Under the pieces are notes generated by a model, which made no database searches, was not told the origin of the DNA, and saw only the letters and a program-made list of their open reading frames with translations. From Virgibacillus sp. LDC-1 (lineage in GTDB: Bacteria; Bacillota; Bacilli; Bacillales; Amphibacillaceae), in the NCBI RefSeq assembly GCF_030137545.1, contig NZ_JARUVL010000006.1, positions 57,723 to 121,722 of the forward strand: DNA of 64,000 bases. Direction: 5' to 3'. Below are positions 44,409 through 52,981 of the stretch, piece by piece. Made by a program: the position numbers and the translations under genes. Every line of letters begins with the position of its first letter. The stretch's first letter is position 1.

Positions 44409-44446
44409 AAAAAAGATCCATAAGCACATGCTCACGGATCTTTTTT
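44409..44446. terminator. Terminator of the NfeD-like gene
   Basis: Stem AAAAAGATCC(G) with GGATCTTTTT around 44411-44446, with U tracts on both sides; 14 bases past the NfeD-like gene stop. Confidence 0.75.
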
Positions 44447-44459
44447 ATATTTAGTAATA

Positions 44460-45089
44460 TTAATCTTTTATTGATACAAGAATTTTTGTTCCATCTACTT
44501 GATCAACAACAATATTGCTTCCTTTAGGAATCCATTGCCCATTTGATACTGCACTATAATCTTTTTGATTTATACGAATTGTACCGACCGGACGCAAATC
44601 TGTAAGTGTTATACCTTCTAGGTTCAATAACTTTCCATATTCTTGATTCATTGAATTGTAGCCTGCTTCATTTGTTAATTGATCTGTAAGTGTAATTTTA
44701 GTCCACATTTCTCTTCGTTTAAACACCTTTAAAAACAGAAAAGACATGCCTCCGCCTAATAATACGCCTAAAACAGCATAAAGACCCGCAGTGAAATTCG
44801 GAGCAGGAAGTGCAACAGCAGTAAGCATACTTGCTAAACCAATAGTCGCTAACGTTCCATCATTAAGTAGCTTTCCATCGATTATGATGAGTAATAATCC
44901 AACAAAATAAATAATAAGCATAAGCATAAGAGAGCCTGTTTCTAGATATACCGAAAAATATACAGTAATAAAACCAATTCCTAATAAGGCAAAAAAACCA
45001 CGCATATTGACTAATATTTCACCTATTAAAAATAAAGTACCTAAGCCAGTTATTACAATTCCTATCCAATCCTGTGAAAAAATCTCCAT
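44460..45089 (-). CDS. NfeD-like membrane protein
   Basis: A 209-residue protein with about five transmembrane helices (within residues 8-125) and a C-terminal soluble beta-barrel (OB-fold) domain: GITLTDLRPVGTIRINQKDYSAVSNGQWIPKGSNIVVDQVDG. That domain is the NfeD signature. NfeD proteins usually accompany a flotillin/YqfA-type partner, as in B. subtilis yqeZ-yqfA-yqfB, but none lies next to this one. ATG at 45089 with GGAGG eight bases upstream. Confidence 0.85.
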   Translation of the reverse strand: MEIFSQDWIGIVITGLGTLFLIGEILVNMRGFFALLGIGFITVYFSVYLETGSLMLMLIIYFVGLLLIIIDGKLLNDGTLATIGLASMLTAVALPAPNFTAGLYAVLGVLLGGGMSFLFLKVFKRREMWTKITLTDQLTNEAGYNSMNQEYGKLLNLEGITLTDLRPVGTIRINQKDYSAVSNGQWIPKGSNIVVDQVDGTKILVSIKD

Positions 45090-45165
45090 CGAGGCCACCT
45101 CCATTACAGTTCATATTATAATACGTACCTTTATTATAATAGGTTTCATGAAAAGGGGCATTAAA

Positions 45166-45495
45166 ATGAACTTTATTAAAAGATTAGCAATATATATCGT
45201 AATTCTTTTGCTTGCTTTTAGTATGTATCAGGATTTATTTAAAGAAGCTAATATTCCAAGACTACAAGATGACGAAATGCAACAAATAGGTTCCTTTTAT
45301 GTAATTAAAAAACAAGTAGCTCCTGGTGAAAATGTGCTTTCAATTGTTGAGAAAGTAAATAAACAGGAAGAAATCGAAATCGATATTAAACAAATAATGC
45401 TTGATTTTAAAATTGCAAACCCATCTGTCAATCCATATCAGCTAACACCAGGAAAATATTACTTTTTTCCTGTTTATAGCGACGAAGTTCCCTGA
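45166..45495 (+). CDS. LysM-like anchored protein (YqfZ-like)
   Basis: A 109-residue protein with an N-terminal membrane helix (KRLAIYIVILLLAFSMY) and a domain resembling LysM: SFYVIKKQVAPGENVLSIVEK, then MLDFKIANPSVNPYQLTPGKYYFFP. It would sit outside the membrane and might bind peptidoglycan. AAAAGGGG precedes the ATG at 45166. The resemblance to B. subtilis YqfZ is by domain layout and neighbourhood only. Confidence 0.7.
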   Translation: MNFIKRLAIYIVILLLAFSMYQDLFKEANIPRLQDDEMQQIGSFYVIKKQVAPGENVLSIVEKVNKQEEIEIDIKQIMLDFKIANPSVNPYQLTPGKYYFFPVYSDEVP

Positions 45496-45514
45496 TAATG
45501 TTTTTTATAATACA

Positions 45515-45542
45515 AGAAAAGAGGCTATTTAAAGCCTCTTCT
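45515..45542. terminator. Bidirectional terminator between the yqfZ-like and DUF4190 genes
   Basis: Stem AGAGGCT / AGCCTCT with A-rich and T-rich flanks, between two convergent genes. Confidence 0.65.
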
Positions 45543-45549
45543 CCTTTAT

Positions 45550-45948
45550 CTATACAAATGGACTTACAAATAAGGATATAACGATTGCGATAGCTCCAGC
45601 TGCAATCGCAATATTCCCTAAAGTTGTAACTCCGCGGTTCCGAGCTACAAACCCTACAATAATCCCTGCTCCACCGAAGATGATGGGGACCCAAAAAAAG
45701 GAAGCGATGGATAAAGCTAATGCTATCCATCCAATTGCACTCCCCGCTTCGTACGCTCTGTCGTCATCTCTATCGTTAATTGCCGCCCGGGTATTATTAG
45801 CAGTTAATTCTGCAGCTGTTTCTGCATCACGCTTACTAAATGATGATAAAGTAGTATTGGGCGTGTTGTAGTTAGCTGATTCTGCCGTTCGTTCTACATT
45901 ATTCTCTCCATAATCGTTAAATTCATTTCGTCCTTTATAATCATCCAT
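45550..45948 (-). CDS. DUF4190-like membrane protein (YqfX-like)
   Basis: A 132-residue protein. The first 75 residues are polar, rich in Asn, Asp, Glu and Ala (NNVERTAESANYNTPNTT). Two glycine-rich transmembrane helices follow (GWIALALSIASFFWVPIIFGG and TTLGNIAIAAGAIAIVISLFV), joined by a short turn, as in DUF4190. GGAGG lies eleven bases before the ATG at 45948; longer starts upstream are unsupported. YqfX of B. subtilis has the same composition. Function unknown. Confidence 0.75.
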   Translation of the reverse strand: MDDYKGRNEFNDYGENNVERTAESANYNTPNTTLSSFSKRDAETAAELTANNTRAAINDRDDDRAYEAGSAIGWIALALSIASFFWVPIIFGGAGIIVGFVARNRGVTTLGNIAIAAGAIAIVISLFVSPFV

Positions 45949-46122
45949 TCTGGAACCAACCTCCTTTTTAAAATTGAGGTGCATGCATAGTTTATGGATA
46001 ACTGCGAAAAAAAAAGACGTTATTTTTTGGTAACAGACGTAAGAGCTCATTCGTACAAGATACATTTTTTCTTTTCATCCATATACTAAGACGGAACGTT
46101 TATTTATGAAAGGAGTTATTAG

Positions 46123-46407
46123 ATGAACGACTTTATTAAAGAACTTGCATTAAAGAAAATAAAACAAACATCTCCTCGTGAAATCCAACAATATGCAAGA
46201 GAATATGGATTTTCGATTACAAGAAGTCAGGCGGAACAAATCTCAACATACATTCGCACACAAAAAATAGATCCATTTCACGAAAGCGGAAGGAAAAAAA
46301 TGCTAAAAGACTTGGCGTTAATTACAGATGAAGAAACAGCAATGAAAGCGAATCAGTTATTTAAAGAACTTATCAAAACATATGGTCTAGAAGGATTTTT
46401 TGCATAA
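46123..46407 (+). CDS. yqfT: DUF2624 family protein (YqfT)
   Basis: A 94-residue cytosolic helical protein (KIKQTSPREIQQYAREYGFSITRSQAEQIS) belonging to the YqfT/DUF2624 family. ATG after AAAGGAG. Convergent with nfo, as in B. subtilis where yqfT is next to yqfS (nfo). Function unknown. Confidence 0.82.
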   Translation: MNDFIKELALKKIKQTSPREIQQYAREYGFSITRSQAEQISTYIRTQKIDPFHESGRKKMLKDLALITDEETAMKANQLFKELIKTYGLEGFFA

Positions 46408-46408
46408 A

Positions 46409-46450
46409 GAAAAGGAATAATGCTCAAATGGGCACTATTCCTTTTCTTTT
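46409..46450. terminator. Bidirectional terminator between yqfT and nfo
   Basis: Stem AAAAGGAATA with TATTCCTTTT (about 46410-46447), A-rich left and T-rich right, between convergent genes. Confidence 0.75.
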
Positions 46451-47342
46451 AAGCTTTAAGAATTTTTTCCTTTAATTGCTCATCAAATTTACCACTTTTA
46501 ATCATTTCAATTTCAAAAAGATATGGAGCTTTTTTATTTTTCTTATCTTCCCCTACAAATGGCGTTTCTAAAATCTTGGGAATATCGGCAAATTGCGGAT
46601 GTTGGATAACATAATGTAAAGCGTCGAACCCGATATGTCCAAAGCCGATGTTTTCATGACGGTCCTTTTGTGCTCCTCGTTCATTTTTACTATCATTTAC
46701 ATGAACAACTTTTATCCGATCTACACCAATAATTTTATCAAACTCATTTAAGACGCCATCAACATCGTGCACAACATCATAGCCTGCATCATGGATATGA
46801 CATGTATCTAAACAAACAGATAACTTCTCATTATACGTGACCCCATCAATAATTTTGGCTAATTCATCAAAGCTTCTACCAATTTCTGATCCTTTACCTG
46901 CCATTGTTTCTAATGCAATCTGCACGTCGTCATCTTTTTCCAGAACCTCATTTAACCCTTGAACAATACGATTAATTCCTTCTTCAACTCCTGCACCAAC
47001 ATGTGCGCCTGGGTGAAGAACAATTTGCTTCGCACCAATAGCTTTTGTACGATCGATTTCATTTCGTAAAAAGTTAACACCAAGCTCGAAGGTTGCTGGC
47101 TTTTGAGTATTACCAATATTAATTATATATGGAGCATGAACGACAATATCGGTAATTCCATTCTCAGACATATGCAATTGACCTTGTTCAATATTTAACT
47201 CTTCAATTGGTTTTCTTCTTGTGTTTTGTGGCGCGCCAGTATAAATCATAAATGTAGTGGCACCGTAAGATAGTGCTTCTTCACTCGATCCTAAGAGCAT
47301 TTTTTTCCCACTCATTGATACATGAGATCCTATTTTCAACAT
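46449..47342 (-). CDS. nfo: Endonuclease IV (AP endonuclease)
   Basis: Cleaves at abasic sites in base excision repair. The 297-residue TIM barrel shows the three-zinc ligands: [16 protein letters not shown] (Glu), [34 protein letters not shown] and ILETPF (Glu). ATG with GAGAGGTGGAG upstream. It follows cshB by 26 bases, as in B. subtilis (yqfR-yqfS), so it is likely co-expressed. Confidence 0.95.
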   Translation of the reverse strand: MLKIGSHVSMSGKKMLLGSSEEALSYGATTFMIYTGAPQNTRRKPIEELNIEQGQLHMSENGITDIVVHAPYIINIGNTQKPATFELGVNFLRNEIDRTKAIGAKQIVLHPGAHVGAGVEEGINRIVQGLNEVLEKDDDVQIALETMAGKGSEIGRSFDELAKIIDGVTYNEKLSVCLDTCHIHDAGYDVVHDVDGVLNEFDKIIGVDRIKVVHVNDSKNERGAQKDRHENIGFGHIGFDALHYVIQHPQFADIPKILETPFVGEDKKNKKAPYLFEIEMIKSGKFDEQLKEKILKA

Positions 47343-47368
47343 GCTTCTCCACCTCTCCTGCTAAAAAA

Positions 47369-48682
47369 TTACTTCTTATATTTCTTTTTTCTAATTAACG
47401 TCTTTTTAATTTGCTCCTGCTGCTTTTTCATTTTCTTTTTATAGCCAGGCTTTACTTTTTTAGTTTTTCGTACTTGCTTCCAAGCTTCCTTTTCCACATC
47501 TGTTGTTGTTTTCGTACGAAGGTTTCTTTTATTCCATGGATGTGCTTCCTTCCACTCGCCATTTTTAACATCAAAAAAGCGGAAAGTTAGCCCTTTATCT
47601 TCTAATTTTTCAATGAGTGGGATATCGTCTTCTGTATACAAGCTAATTGCTGTTCCTTCTAATCCAGCTCTAGCCGTTCTTCCAACACGATGAATATAGA
47701 ATTCTTCTTCTTTTGGAATATCGGCATTAATAACATGGCTTACCCCTTTAATGTCAATTCCTCGAGCTGCTAAGTCAGTTGCAACAATGTATTGAAAACG
47801 CAAATGTTGAATATCCTTTAACACTCTTTTTCTTTCTCTTGGACTTAATCCACCGTGCAATATTCCAGCATCTAGCCCTTTTTCCTGTAACTCACCAGCT
47901 AATTCATTGGCATGCTCTTTACTATTCGCAAATATCATCGCTAGATAAGGGTGAATGGTTTTAGAGATTTCCATGATCATATTTGCTTTATTTCGATGTC
48001 TTACCGCAATTAAACGATGCTCCATTGTTGTAGGTGAGAGTTCATCTCCTATTTTTACATGAAGCGGATTTTCTAAATATTTTTTAAAGAAATGTTCTAG
48101 CCGCTGTGGAATAGTAGCTGAAAAAACAAGTAGTTGAATGCTCGGTTTTGCCCGTAAAAGTAGTTGATCAACTTCATTTATAAAACCTAAATCCAACATT
48201 AAATCCGCTTCATCAATTACAAAAGAACTCGCAGTAAAGATAGATACTGCTTCTTCCTTAACCATGTCTAAAATTCTACCGGGTGTTCCAACAATAATAT
48301 GTGGGGGTTCTTTAAGCTTCTCCATCATTCGCTGCTTATCTGTTCCACCAACCAATAATTTTGCGATCCATTTTTCTTCTTGATTTGAAAAGCGAATGAT
48401 TTTTTTTACTTCATCATAGATTTGCATTGCAAGCTCTCTTGTTGGAGCTGTAATCACAAATTGAACCTCTCTTTTAGATACATCCATTTGCTGGAATAAA
48501 GGTAATAGGTAAGCATGTGTTTTGCCAGACCCTGTATGGGATTGACCGATGACGCTTTTCCCTTGAAGAATTGCAGGTATCACCTTTGTCTGAATCTCAG
48601 TTGGTTTCGTAAAATGAAGCTTTTCCAAGGCTTGCATTAATTCGGGTTTAAAAGAAAATTGCTCAAATTTATTTATCTCCAT
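47369..48682 (-). CDS. cshB: DEAD-box RNA helicase CshB
   Basis: An ATP-dependent RNA helicase of 437 residues, thought to act in cold-shock and RNA turnover. Motifs in order: Q motif (FTKPTEIQTKVIP), I (SHTGSGKTHAYLLP), Ia (PTRELAMQ), GG, Ib (TPGRILD), II (VIDEADLMLD), III (SAT), IV, V (ATDLAARGID) and VI (HRVGRTARAG). The C-terminus is very basic (KKVKPGYKKKMKKQQEQ), typical of CshB. ATG after GGAGGGAA. Confidence 0.94.
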   Translation of the reverse strand: MEINKFEQFSFKPELMQALEKLHFTKPTEIQTKVIPAILQGKSVIGQSHTGSGKTHAYLLPLFQQMDVSKREVQFVITAPTRELAMQIYDEVKKIIRFSNQEEKWIAKLLVGGTDKQRMMEKLKEPPHIIVGTPGRILDMVKEEAVSIFTASSFVIDEADLMLDLGFINEVDQLLLRAKPSIQLLVFSATIPQRLEHFFKKYLENPLHVKIGDELSPTTMEHRLIAVRHRNKANMIMEISKTIHPYLAMIFANSKEHANELAGELQEKGLDAGILHGGLSPRERKRVLKDIQHLRFQYIVATDLAARGIDIKGVSHVINADIPKEEEFYIHRVGRTARAGLEGTAISLYTEDDIPLIEKLEDKGLTFRFFDVKNGEWKEAHPWNKRNLRTKTTTDVEKEAWKQVRKTKKVKPGYKKKMKKQQEQIKKTLIRKKKYKK

Positions 48683-48727
48683 TATTTCCCTCCATTTTCG
48701 AAGATTGTTTCGTTAGTGTTGAATGCT

Positions 48728-49843
48728 TTATAAAAATTGAAATGGGTCTGTATTTACCGCAGAAGCGATAACGTCCACTCCATATGCAGAAGAAAGCTGC
48801 TTTAAAAAATCTTTCATGGACTGCTTCATTATTGCTTCAATATAATGACCAGGATCAATAATCCCTAATCCTCTATCCAACGCGTTTTGAGCAGTATGGA
48901 AGGTAACATCTCCAGTAATAAATACATCTGCTTTTTTATGGATCGCTTGTGGAATATATTTTTCACCACTACCTCCTAAAATAGCTACTGTACGTATGTT
49001 TTTCGATAAATTACCGACAACACGCAATCCTCGCACCCCGAGTGATTGCTTTACATGAGCAACGAAATCCGCAAGAGTCATGTCCTCTTCTAGCTCGCCG
49101 ATTCTTCCTATCCCATAGTTCTTTCCTTTATTGCTAAGTAAATAGATGTCATAGGCAACTTCTTCATATGGATGGGCTTCAAGCATAGCAGCAACGGCAC
49201 GAGAGACATTCTCTTCTGGTACTATCGTTTCTAGCTTTATCTCATTGACTTTTTCTAGTTGATTTTCTTTTCCAATAAAAGGACTTGTTCCCTCTAACGG
49301 CTTGAAGCTTCCTTCTCCTTCTGTTTGAAATACACAATGACTATAGTTTCCTATATGACCTGCCCCACTTTCGCTCAGTGCGTCCATCACGGAATCAACA
49401 TGTGTTTTAGGAACAAATACAGCCAGCTTATAAAGTTTTTCCGTGAATACGTCTTCCATTACTCCTTTAACTTTAATACCCAGCTTTTGTGCAAGCATGT
49501 CATTTATCCCACCATCGGCAATGTCTAAGTTCGTATGGGCAGCATAAACGGAAATATTGTGAGAAAGTAACTTTTTTATAATTCTTCCTTGTATGGAATC
49601 AACATTTAGTTGCTTTAGCGGGTTAAAAAACATTGGATGATGAGCGATAAGTAAGCTTACGTCCTTTTCAATTGCCTCATCGACTACCGCTTCTGTCACA
49701 TCTAATGTTGTCATTATCTTTTTCACTAAGTGGTTAGAAGAGCCAATTTGCAGTCCTACATTATCCCATTCATACGCAAAATGCTTTGGTGCCATTTGTT
49801 CTAATGCGCGAAATATATCGTTGTTTTTTAGTTGTTTATCCAT
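48728..49843 (-). CDS. yqfO: Nif3-like dinuclear metal centre protein YqfO
   Basis: A 371-residue protein of the GTP cyclohydrolase I type 2/NIF3 family. Two Nif3 half-domains carry metal ligands (LIAHHPMFF, HTNLDIADGG, TGDVTFHTAQ and DPGHYIEA). A PII-like insert (about residues 128-235, KLAVFVPKTHVDSVMDALSE and AHPYEEVAYDIY) lies between them, as in the YqfO subfamily. The molecular role is unsettled. ATG at 49843 overlaps the trmK stop by eight bases, so the two are translationally coupled. Confidence 0.9.
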   Translation of the reverse strand: MDKQLKNNDIFRALEQMAPKHFAYEWDNVGLQIGSSNHLVKKIMTTLDVTEAVVDEAIEKDVSLLIAHHPMFFNPLKQLNVDSIQGRIIKKLLSHNISVYAAHTNLDIADGGINDMLAQKLGIKVKGVMEDVFTEKLYKLAVFVPKTHVDSVMDALSESGAGHIGNYSHCVFQTEGEGSFKPLEGTSPFIGKENQLEKVNEIKLETIVPEENVSRAVAAMLEAHPYEEVAYDIYLLSNKGKNYGIGRIGELEEDMTLADFVAHVKQSLGVRGLRVVGNLSKNIRTVAILGGSGEKYIPQAIHKKADVFITGDVTFHTAQNALDRGLGIIDPGHYIEAIMKQSMKDFLKQLSSAYGVDVIASAVNTDPFQFL

Positions 49844-50546
49844 CCTGTAAAACCTCCTCAATCCAATTTAATTCCATTTCAAATTGGGAAAGCTTTTCAA
49901 CATTTATTTTTTTGGCATTTTTCATATCTGAAATAATTCGATTGTATTTTTTTCGTTCACTCTTCCACTTTTCATAGAAAAGCTTTGAACGTTCTTTTAA
50001 AAGGTGCGGTCCAAATAGAAGCTGCTTTTCATCAAGTATAATCGTTTCTTTTTCTTCTTTCCAACGATCTCCTACAATTATCTCATAGAAATGCCCGTTT
50101 TCTAGCATCAATACTTCGGCACTAATGTGAAATTGATGCTGTTGCATCCATCTGCGAACATCCCGTTCGTCAATATTTGGTTGGGCAATAATACGATTAA
50201 CAAGAGATAGCTTATCTTTACCGTTTTCTAGTATATCTCGAATTAAAGAACCGCCCATGCCAGCAATAACAATTTGCTTTACTTCACCATCTCGTAATAT
50301 TTGCAAACCATTCCCCAGTCTAGCGTCTACTGCATGCTCAAGCCCAAAATTTTGAATCGTTGCTAATGCGCTTTGATACGGGCCATGATTAATTTCACCC
50401 GCTATTGCTCGTGAAGATGAATCACACTTACAAACATAGCAAGGTAAATATGCATGGTCAGAGCCTATATCTGCAAACAGAGCGTTTTCGGGCAGAAAAG
50501 AAGCGACTGTTTTCAGCCGTTCGGATAATTTCAATTGCATGGACAT
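49836..50546 (-). CDS. trmK: tRNA (adenine(22)-N1)-methyltransferase TrmK
   Basis: Makes m1A22 in tRNA-Ser and tRNA-Tyr. The 236-residue product has a class I SAM-binding domain: ENALFADIGSDHAYLPCY (motif I), AGEINHGPYQSAL and IVIAGMGGSLIRDIL, followed by a helical C-terminal coiled-coil domain (LLKERSKLFYEKWKSERKKY). ATG after GGAGG. It overlaps yqfO, the conserved downstream partner. Confidence 0.92.
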   Translation of the reverse strand: MSMQLKLSERLKTVASFLPENALFADIGSDHAYLPCYVCKCDSSSRAIAGEINHGPYQSALATIQNFGLEHAVDARLGNGLQILRDGEVKQIVIAGMGGSLIRDILENGKDKLSLVNRIIAQPNIDERDVRRWMQQHQFHISAEVLMLENGHFYEIIVGDRWKEEKETIILDEKQLLFGPHLLKERSKLFYEKWKSERKKYNRIISDMKNAKKINVEKLSQFEMELNWIEEVLQDG

Positions 50547-50639
50547 TCTTGCCTCCTATTTATCATGTGTCAAATTCATTGTTAAAAATCAATTATGTGT
50601 AACGAATAAACGGAATTTATTTATCAATATTAAAACAAA

Positions 50640-50673
50640 AGAAAAGCTTTCTGGCATATCACACAGAAAGCTT
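50640..50673 (-). terminator. Terminator of cccA
   Basis: A perfect 10-bp stem AAGCTTTCTG with CAGAAAGCTT (50644-50653 and 50664-50673) followed by TTCTTTTGTTTT on the minus strand. Confidence 0.75.
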
Positions 50674-50709
50674 ACTTTTTATGACATCTATCATCATAAC
50701 ATATGCATC

Positions 50710-51084
50710 CTACTTTTTCTCGCTAAGCCAATCAGCGATTACTTTCACTTCTTCGTCAGCAAGACTTTTTTGTGGAGGCATATTGCCTTTACCATTTTTT
50801 ATCACATCCGTAATTTCATCAACCGAAAGTTTAGAACCGACTTTAGTTAAATCTGGTCCCATTCCTCCTGATAGATCAGCTCCATGACACGCTGCGCAAT
50901 TTGATTCATATATTGCTTCTGGATCGTCTGAAACTTCTCCGCCCCCTTGTTCCTCAGTAGCTCCACCTTCCTGAGCTTGTTCGATGTCATCACGCTGATT
51001 AACTCCGATAACTGAGATCACAATCACCGCAAGAATCCCAATAATAGCAATAATTGCATAAGGTATAACTGGGTTTCTCTTCAT
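50710..51084 (-). CDS. cccA: Membrane-anchored cytochrome c-550
   Basis: A c-type cytochrome of 124 residues that carries electrons on the outer face of the membrane. An N-terminal helix (about 8-27) is followed by an acidic/Gly linker and a small haem domain. The haem motif CAACH is at residues 63-67, and Met102 in GNMPPQ is the expected sixth ligand. ATG after AAGGAGG. Located between trmK and rpoD as in B. subtilis. Confidence 0.93.
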   Translation of the reverse strand: MKRNPVIPYAIIAIIGILAVIVISVIGVNQRDDIEQAQEGGATEEQGGGEVSDDPEAIYESNCAACHGADLSGGMGPDLTKVGSKLSVDEITDVIKNGKGNMPPQKSLADEEVKVIADWLSEKK

Positions 51085-51186
51085 TGTATTTCCTCCTTAT
51101 GTATCCCCATTTTCTTTGTTATGTAGCTAAAAGCTATATCTATTTTACTTGAAAACCTAAATAGTTTAAAGCATTTGATGTAAAAA

Positions 51187-51741
51187 TTATAAAATGAAGT
51201 AGCCAACTGCAATAAATAATCCAATAAAGCTACTAATCATTAAGTAATTTAAACGTAATTTTCTACTTATCCAAAACCAAAAAATAAAATGAAATAAAAC
51301 GATTATTGCACTTACAGCACTTCCCAAATCAAGCTGTTTTACAAAAAAATCAGAAATAATTAAAAACAGAATAAGCATTACTACTAAAGCAATATGAAAG
51401 GAAGAATCCCTTACATGCTTATAGTTGTTGAGCATCCATCCCGAAAAACCAAAAAATAAAAGTAAAATAGAAAGTTGCAAAACAAGTTGAAATTGAGTAA
51501 AATAAATGACAAGAAATGAAAACGGTACCAATAGGACTAGAAGAAAGAACTGAAGTCCCTTCTTCATTGTCCAAGTACCCATTCGTTGATTTGAAATCTT
51601 TTCTTCATCTTCGAATGTTGAAGCTTCACCATTTGTATATAGTGCGAGCAAAAAATCACAATACATTTCAGGCAATAGTTTATGTTGCTTCCAATAAAGT
51701 ATTTCTTTAATAATTGTGGTTGTACGCTGATCGTTCAACAT
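51187..51741 (-). CDS. Hypothetical membrane protein
   Basis: A 184-residue protein that I cannot place. The first 60 residues are soluble (TTTIIKEILYWKQHKLLPEMYCDFLLALYTNGE), followed by about five transmembrane helices (64-85, 87-107, 112-130, 140-160, 163-183). The soluble start resembles the N-termini of some DUF2157-like proteins, but only loosely. ATG at 51741 (or GTG two codons earlier) after GAGGTG. It stands between rpoD and cccA, an uncommon occupant of this conserved locus. Confidence 0.65.
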   Translation of the reverse strand: MLNDQRTTTIIKEILYWKQHKLLPEMYCDFLLALYTNGEASTFEDEEKISNQRMGTWTMKKGLQFFLLVLLVPFSFLVIYFTQFQLVLQLSILLLFFGFSGWMLNNYKHVRDSSFHIALVVMLILFLIISDFFVKQLDLGSAVSAIIVLFHFIFWFWISRKLRLNYLMISSFIGLFIAVGYFIL

Positions 51742-51820
51742 ATACACCTCGGTTCAATGCTTCCTGTAAAAACAGGATTAGCCAAGTCATTGTTCAAATG
51801 CTCCCAATGACTTGCTAAAA

Positions 51821-52945
51821 TTAATCGAGGAAATCCTTTAATCGTTTACTACGACTTGGATGTCGAAGTTTCCTTAAAGCTTTCGCCTCAATTTGTCGAA
51901 TTCTTTCTCTAGTTACACCAAAAACTTTCCCAACTTCTTCTAATGTCCGTGTTCTTCCATCATCCAGTCCAAATCGTAAACGAAGAACATTTTCTTCTCT
52001 GTCTGTAAGCGTGTCTAGCACATCTTCAAGCTGTTCTTTTAACAGTTCGTATGCTGCATGGTCTGATGGAGAAACAGCTTCTTGGTCTTCAATAAAGTCA
52101 CCTAAATGGGAATCGTCTTCTTCCCCAATTGGTGTTTCTAATGAAACAGGCTCCTGGGCAATTTTAAGAATGTCTCGCACTTTATCTGGTGAAAGTTCCA
52201 TCTCTTCACCAATTTCTTCTGGAGTTGGTTCTCTACCGAAATCTTGTAACAATTGACGTTGAACTCGAATTAGCTTATTAATTGTTTCTACCATGTGAAC
52301 TGGAATACGAATGGTTCTAGCTTGATCGGCAATCGCTCTCGTTATCGCTTGTCTAATCCACCATGTTGCATACGTACTAAATTTAAAACCTTTTCGGTGG
52401 TCAAATTTTTCTACTGCTTTAATTAGACCCATATTCCCTTCTTGTATCAAATCAAGGAATAGCATTCCGCGTCCAACATAGCGCTTTGCAATACTAACAA
52501 CCAGTCGAAGATTCGCTTCAGCGAGACGACGTTTTGCTTCTTCATCGCCTTCTTCAATGCGAGTCGCTAATTCAATTTCTTCCGCTGCTGAGAGTAGATT
52601 AACACGCCCAATTTCCTTTAAATACATCCGGACTGGATCATTAATCTTAATTCCAATAGGGACGCTTAAGTCATTTAAGTCGAATTCTTCTTCCTCTTTC
52701 GCAATTTCCTTCATATTAGGATCTGTTTCTGAATCTCCAATAACCTCTACACCTTGTTCTCCTAGAAACTCATAAAATTCATCAATTTGATCGGATTCTA
52801 ATTCAAAGTGAGATAACCGATCTGCTATCTCTTCATACGCTAATGAGCCTCGTTTTTTCCCAATTTCCAGTATTTGATCCTTCGCCTGTTCAAGGGTTAA
52901 TTCGATTTCATTTTCTTTCGTTTGTGAAGACTTATTTTCAGCCAT
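51821..52945 (-). CDS. rpoD: RNA polymerase primary sigma factor SigA
   Basis: The housekeeping sigma factor, 374 residues. Region 1.1 is short and acidic, as in Bacillus. Region 2 shows [33 protein letters not shown] sequence with [11 protein letters not shown] (2.3-2.4). Region 3 is [17 protein letters not shown], and region 4.2 is [23 protein letters not shown] at 52945 after GGAGGGGG. It lies 36 bases downstream of dnaG in the macromolecular-synthesis operon; rpsU is absent, as normal in this family. Confidence 0.97.
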   Translation of the reverse strand: MAENKSSQTKENEIELTLEQAKDQILEIGKKRGSLAYEEIADRLSHFELESDQIDEFYEFLGEQGVEVIGDSETDPNMKEIAKEEEEFDLNDLSVPIGIKINDPVRMYLKEIGRVNLLSAAEEIELATRIEEGDEEAKRRLAEANLRLVVSIAKRYVGRGMLFLDLIQEGNMGLIKAVEKFDHRKGFKFSTYATWWIRQAITRAIADQARTIRIPVHMVETINKLIRVQRQLLQDFGREPTPEEIGEEMELSPDKVRDILKIAQEPVSLETPIGEEDDSHLGDFIEDQEAVSPSDHAAYELLKEQLEDVLDTLTDREENVLRLRFGLDDGRTRTLEEVGKVFGVTRERIRQIEAKALRKLRHPSRSKRLKDFLD

Positions 52946-52981
52946 GAGTCCCCCTCCTTCCAAAATTACATATTGTATCAA

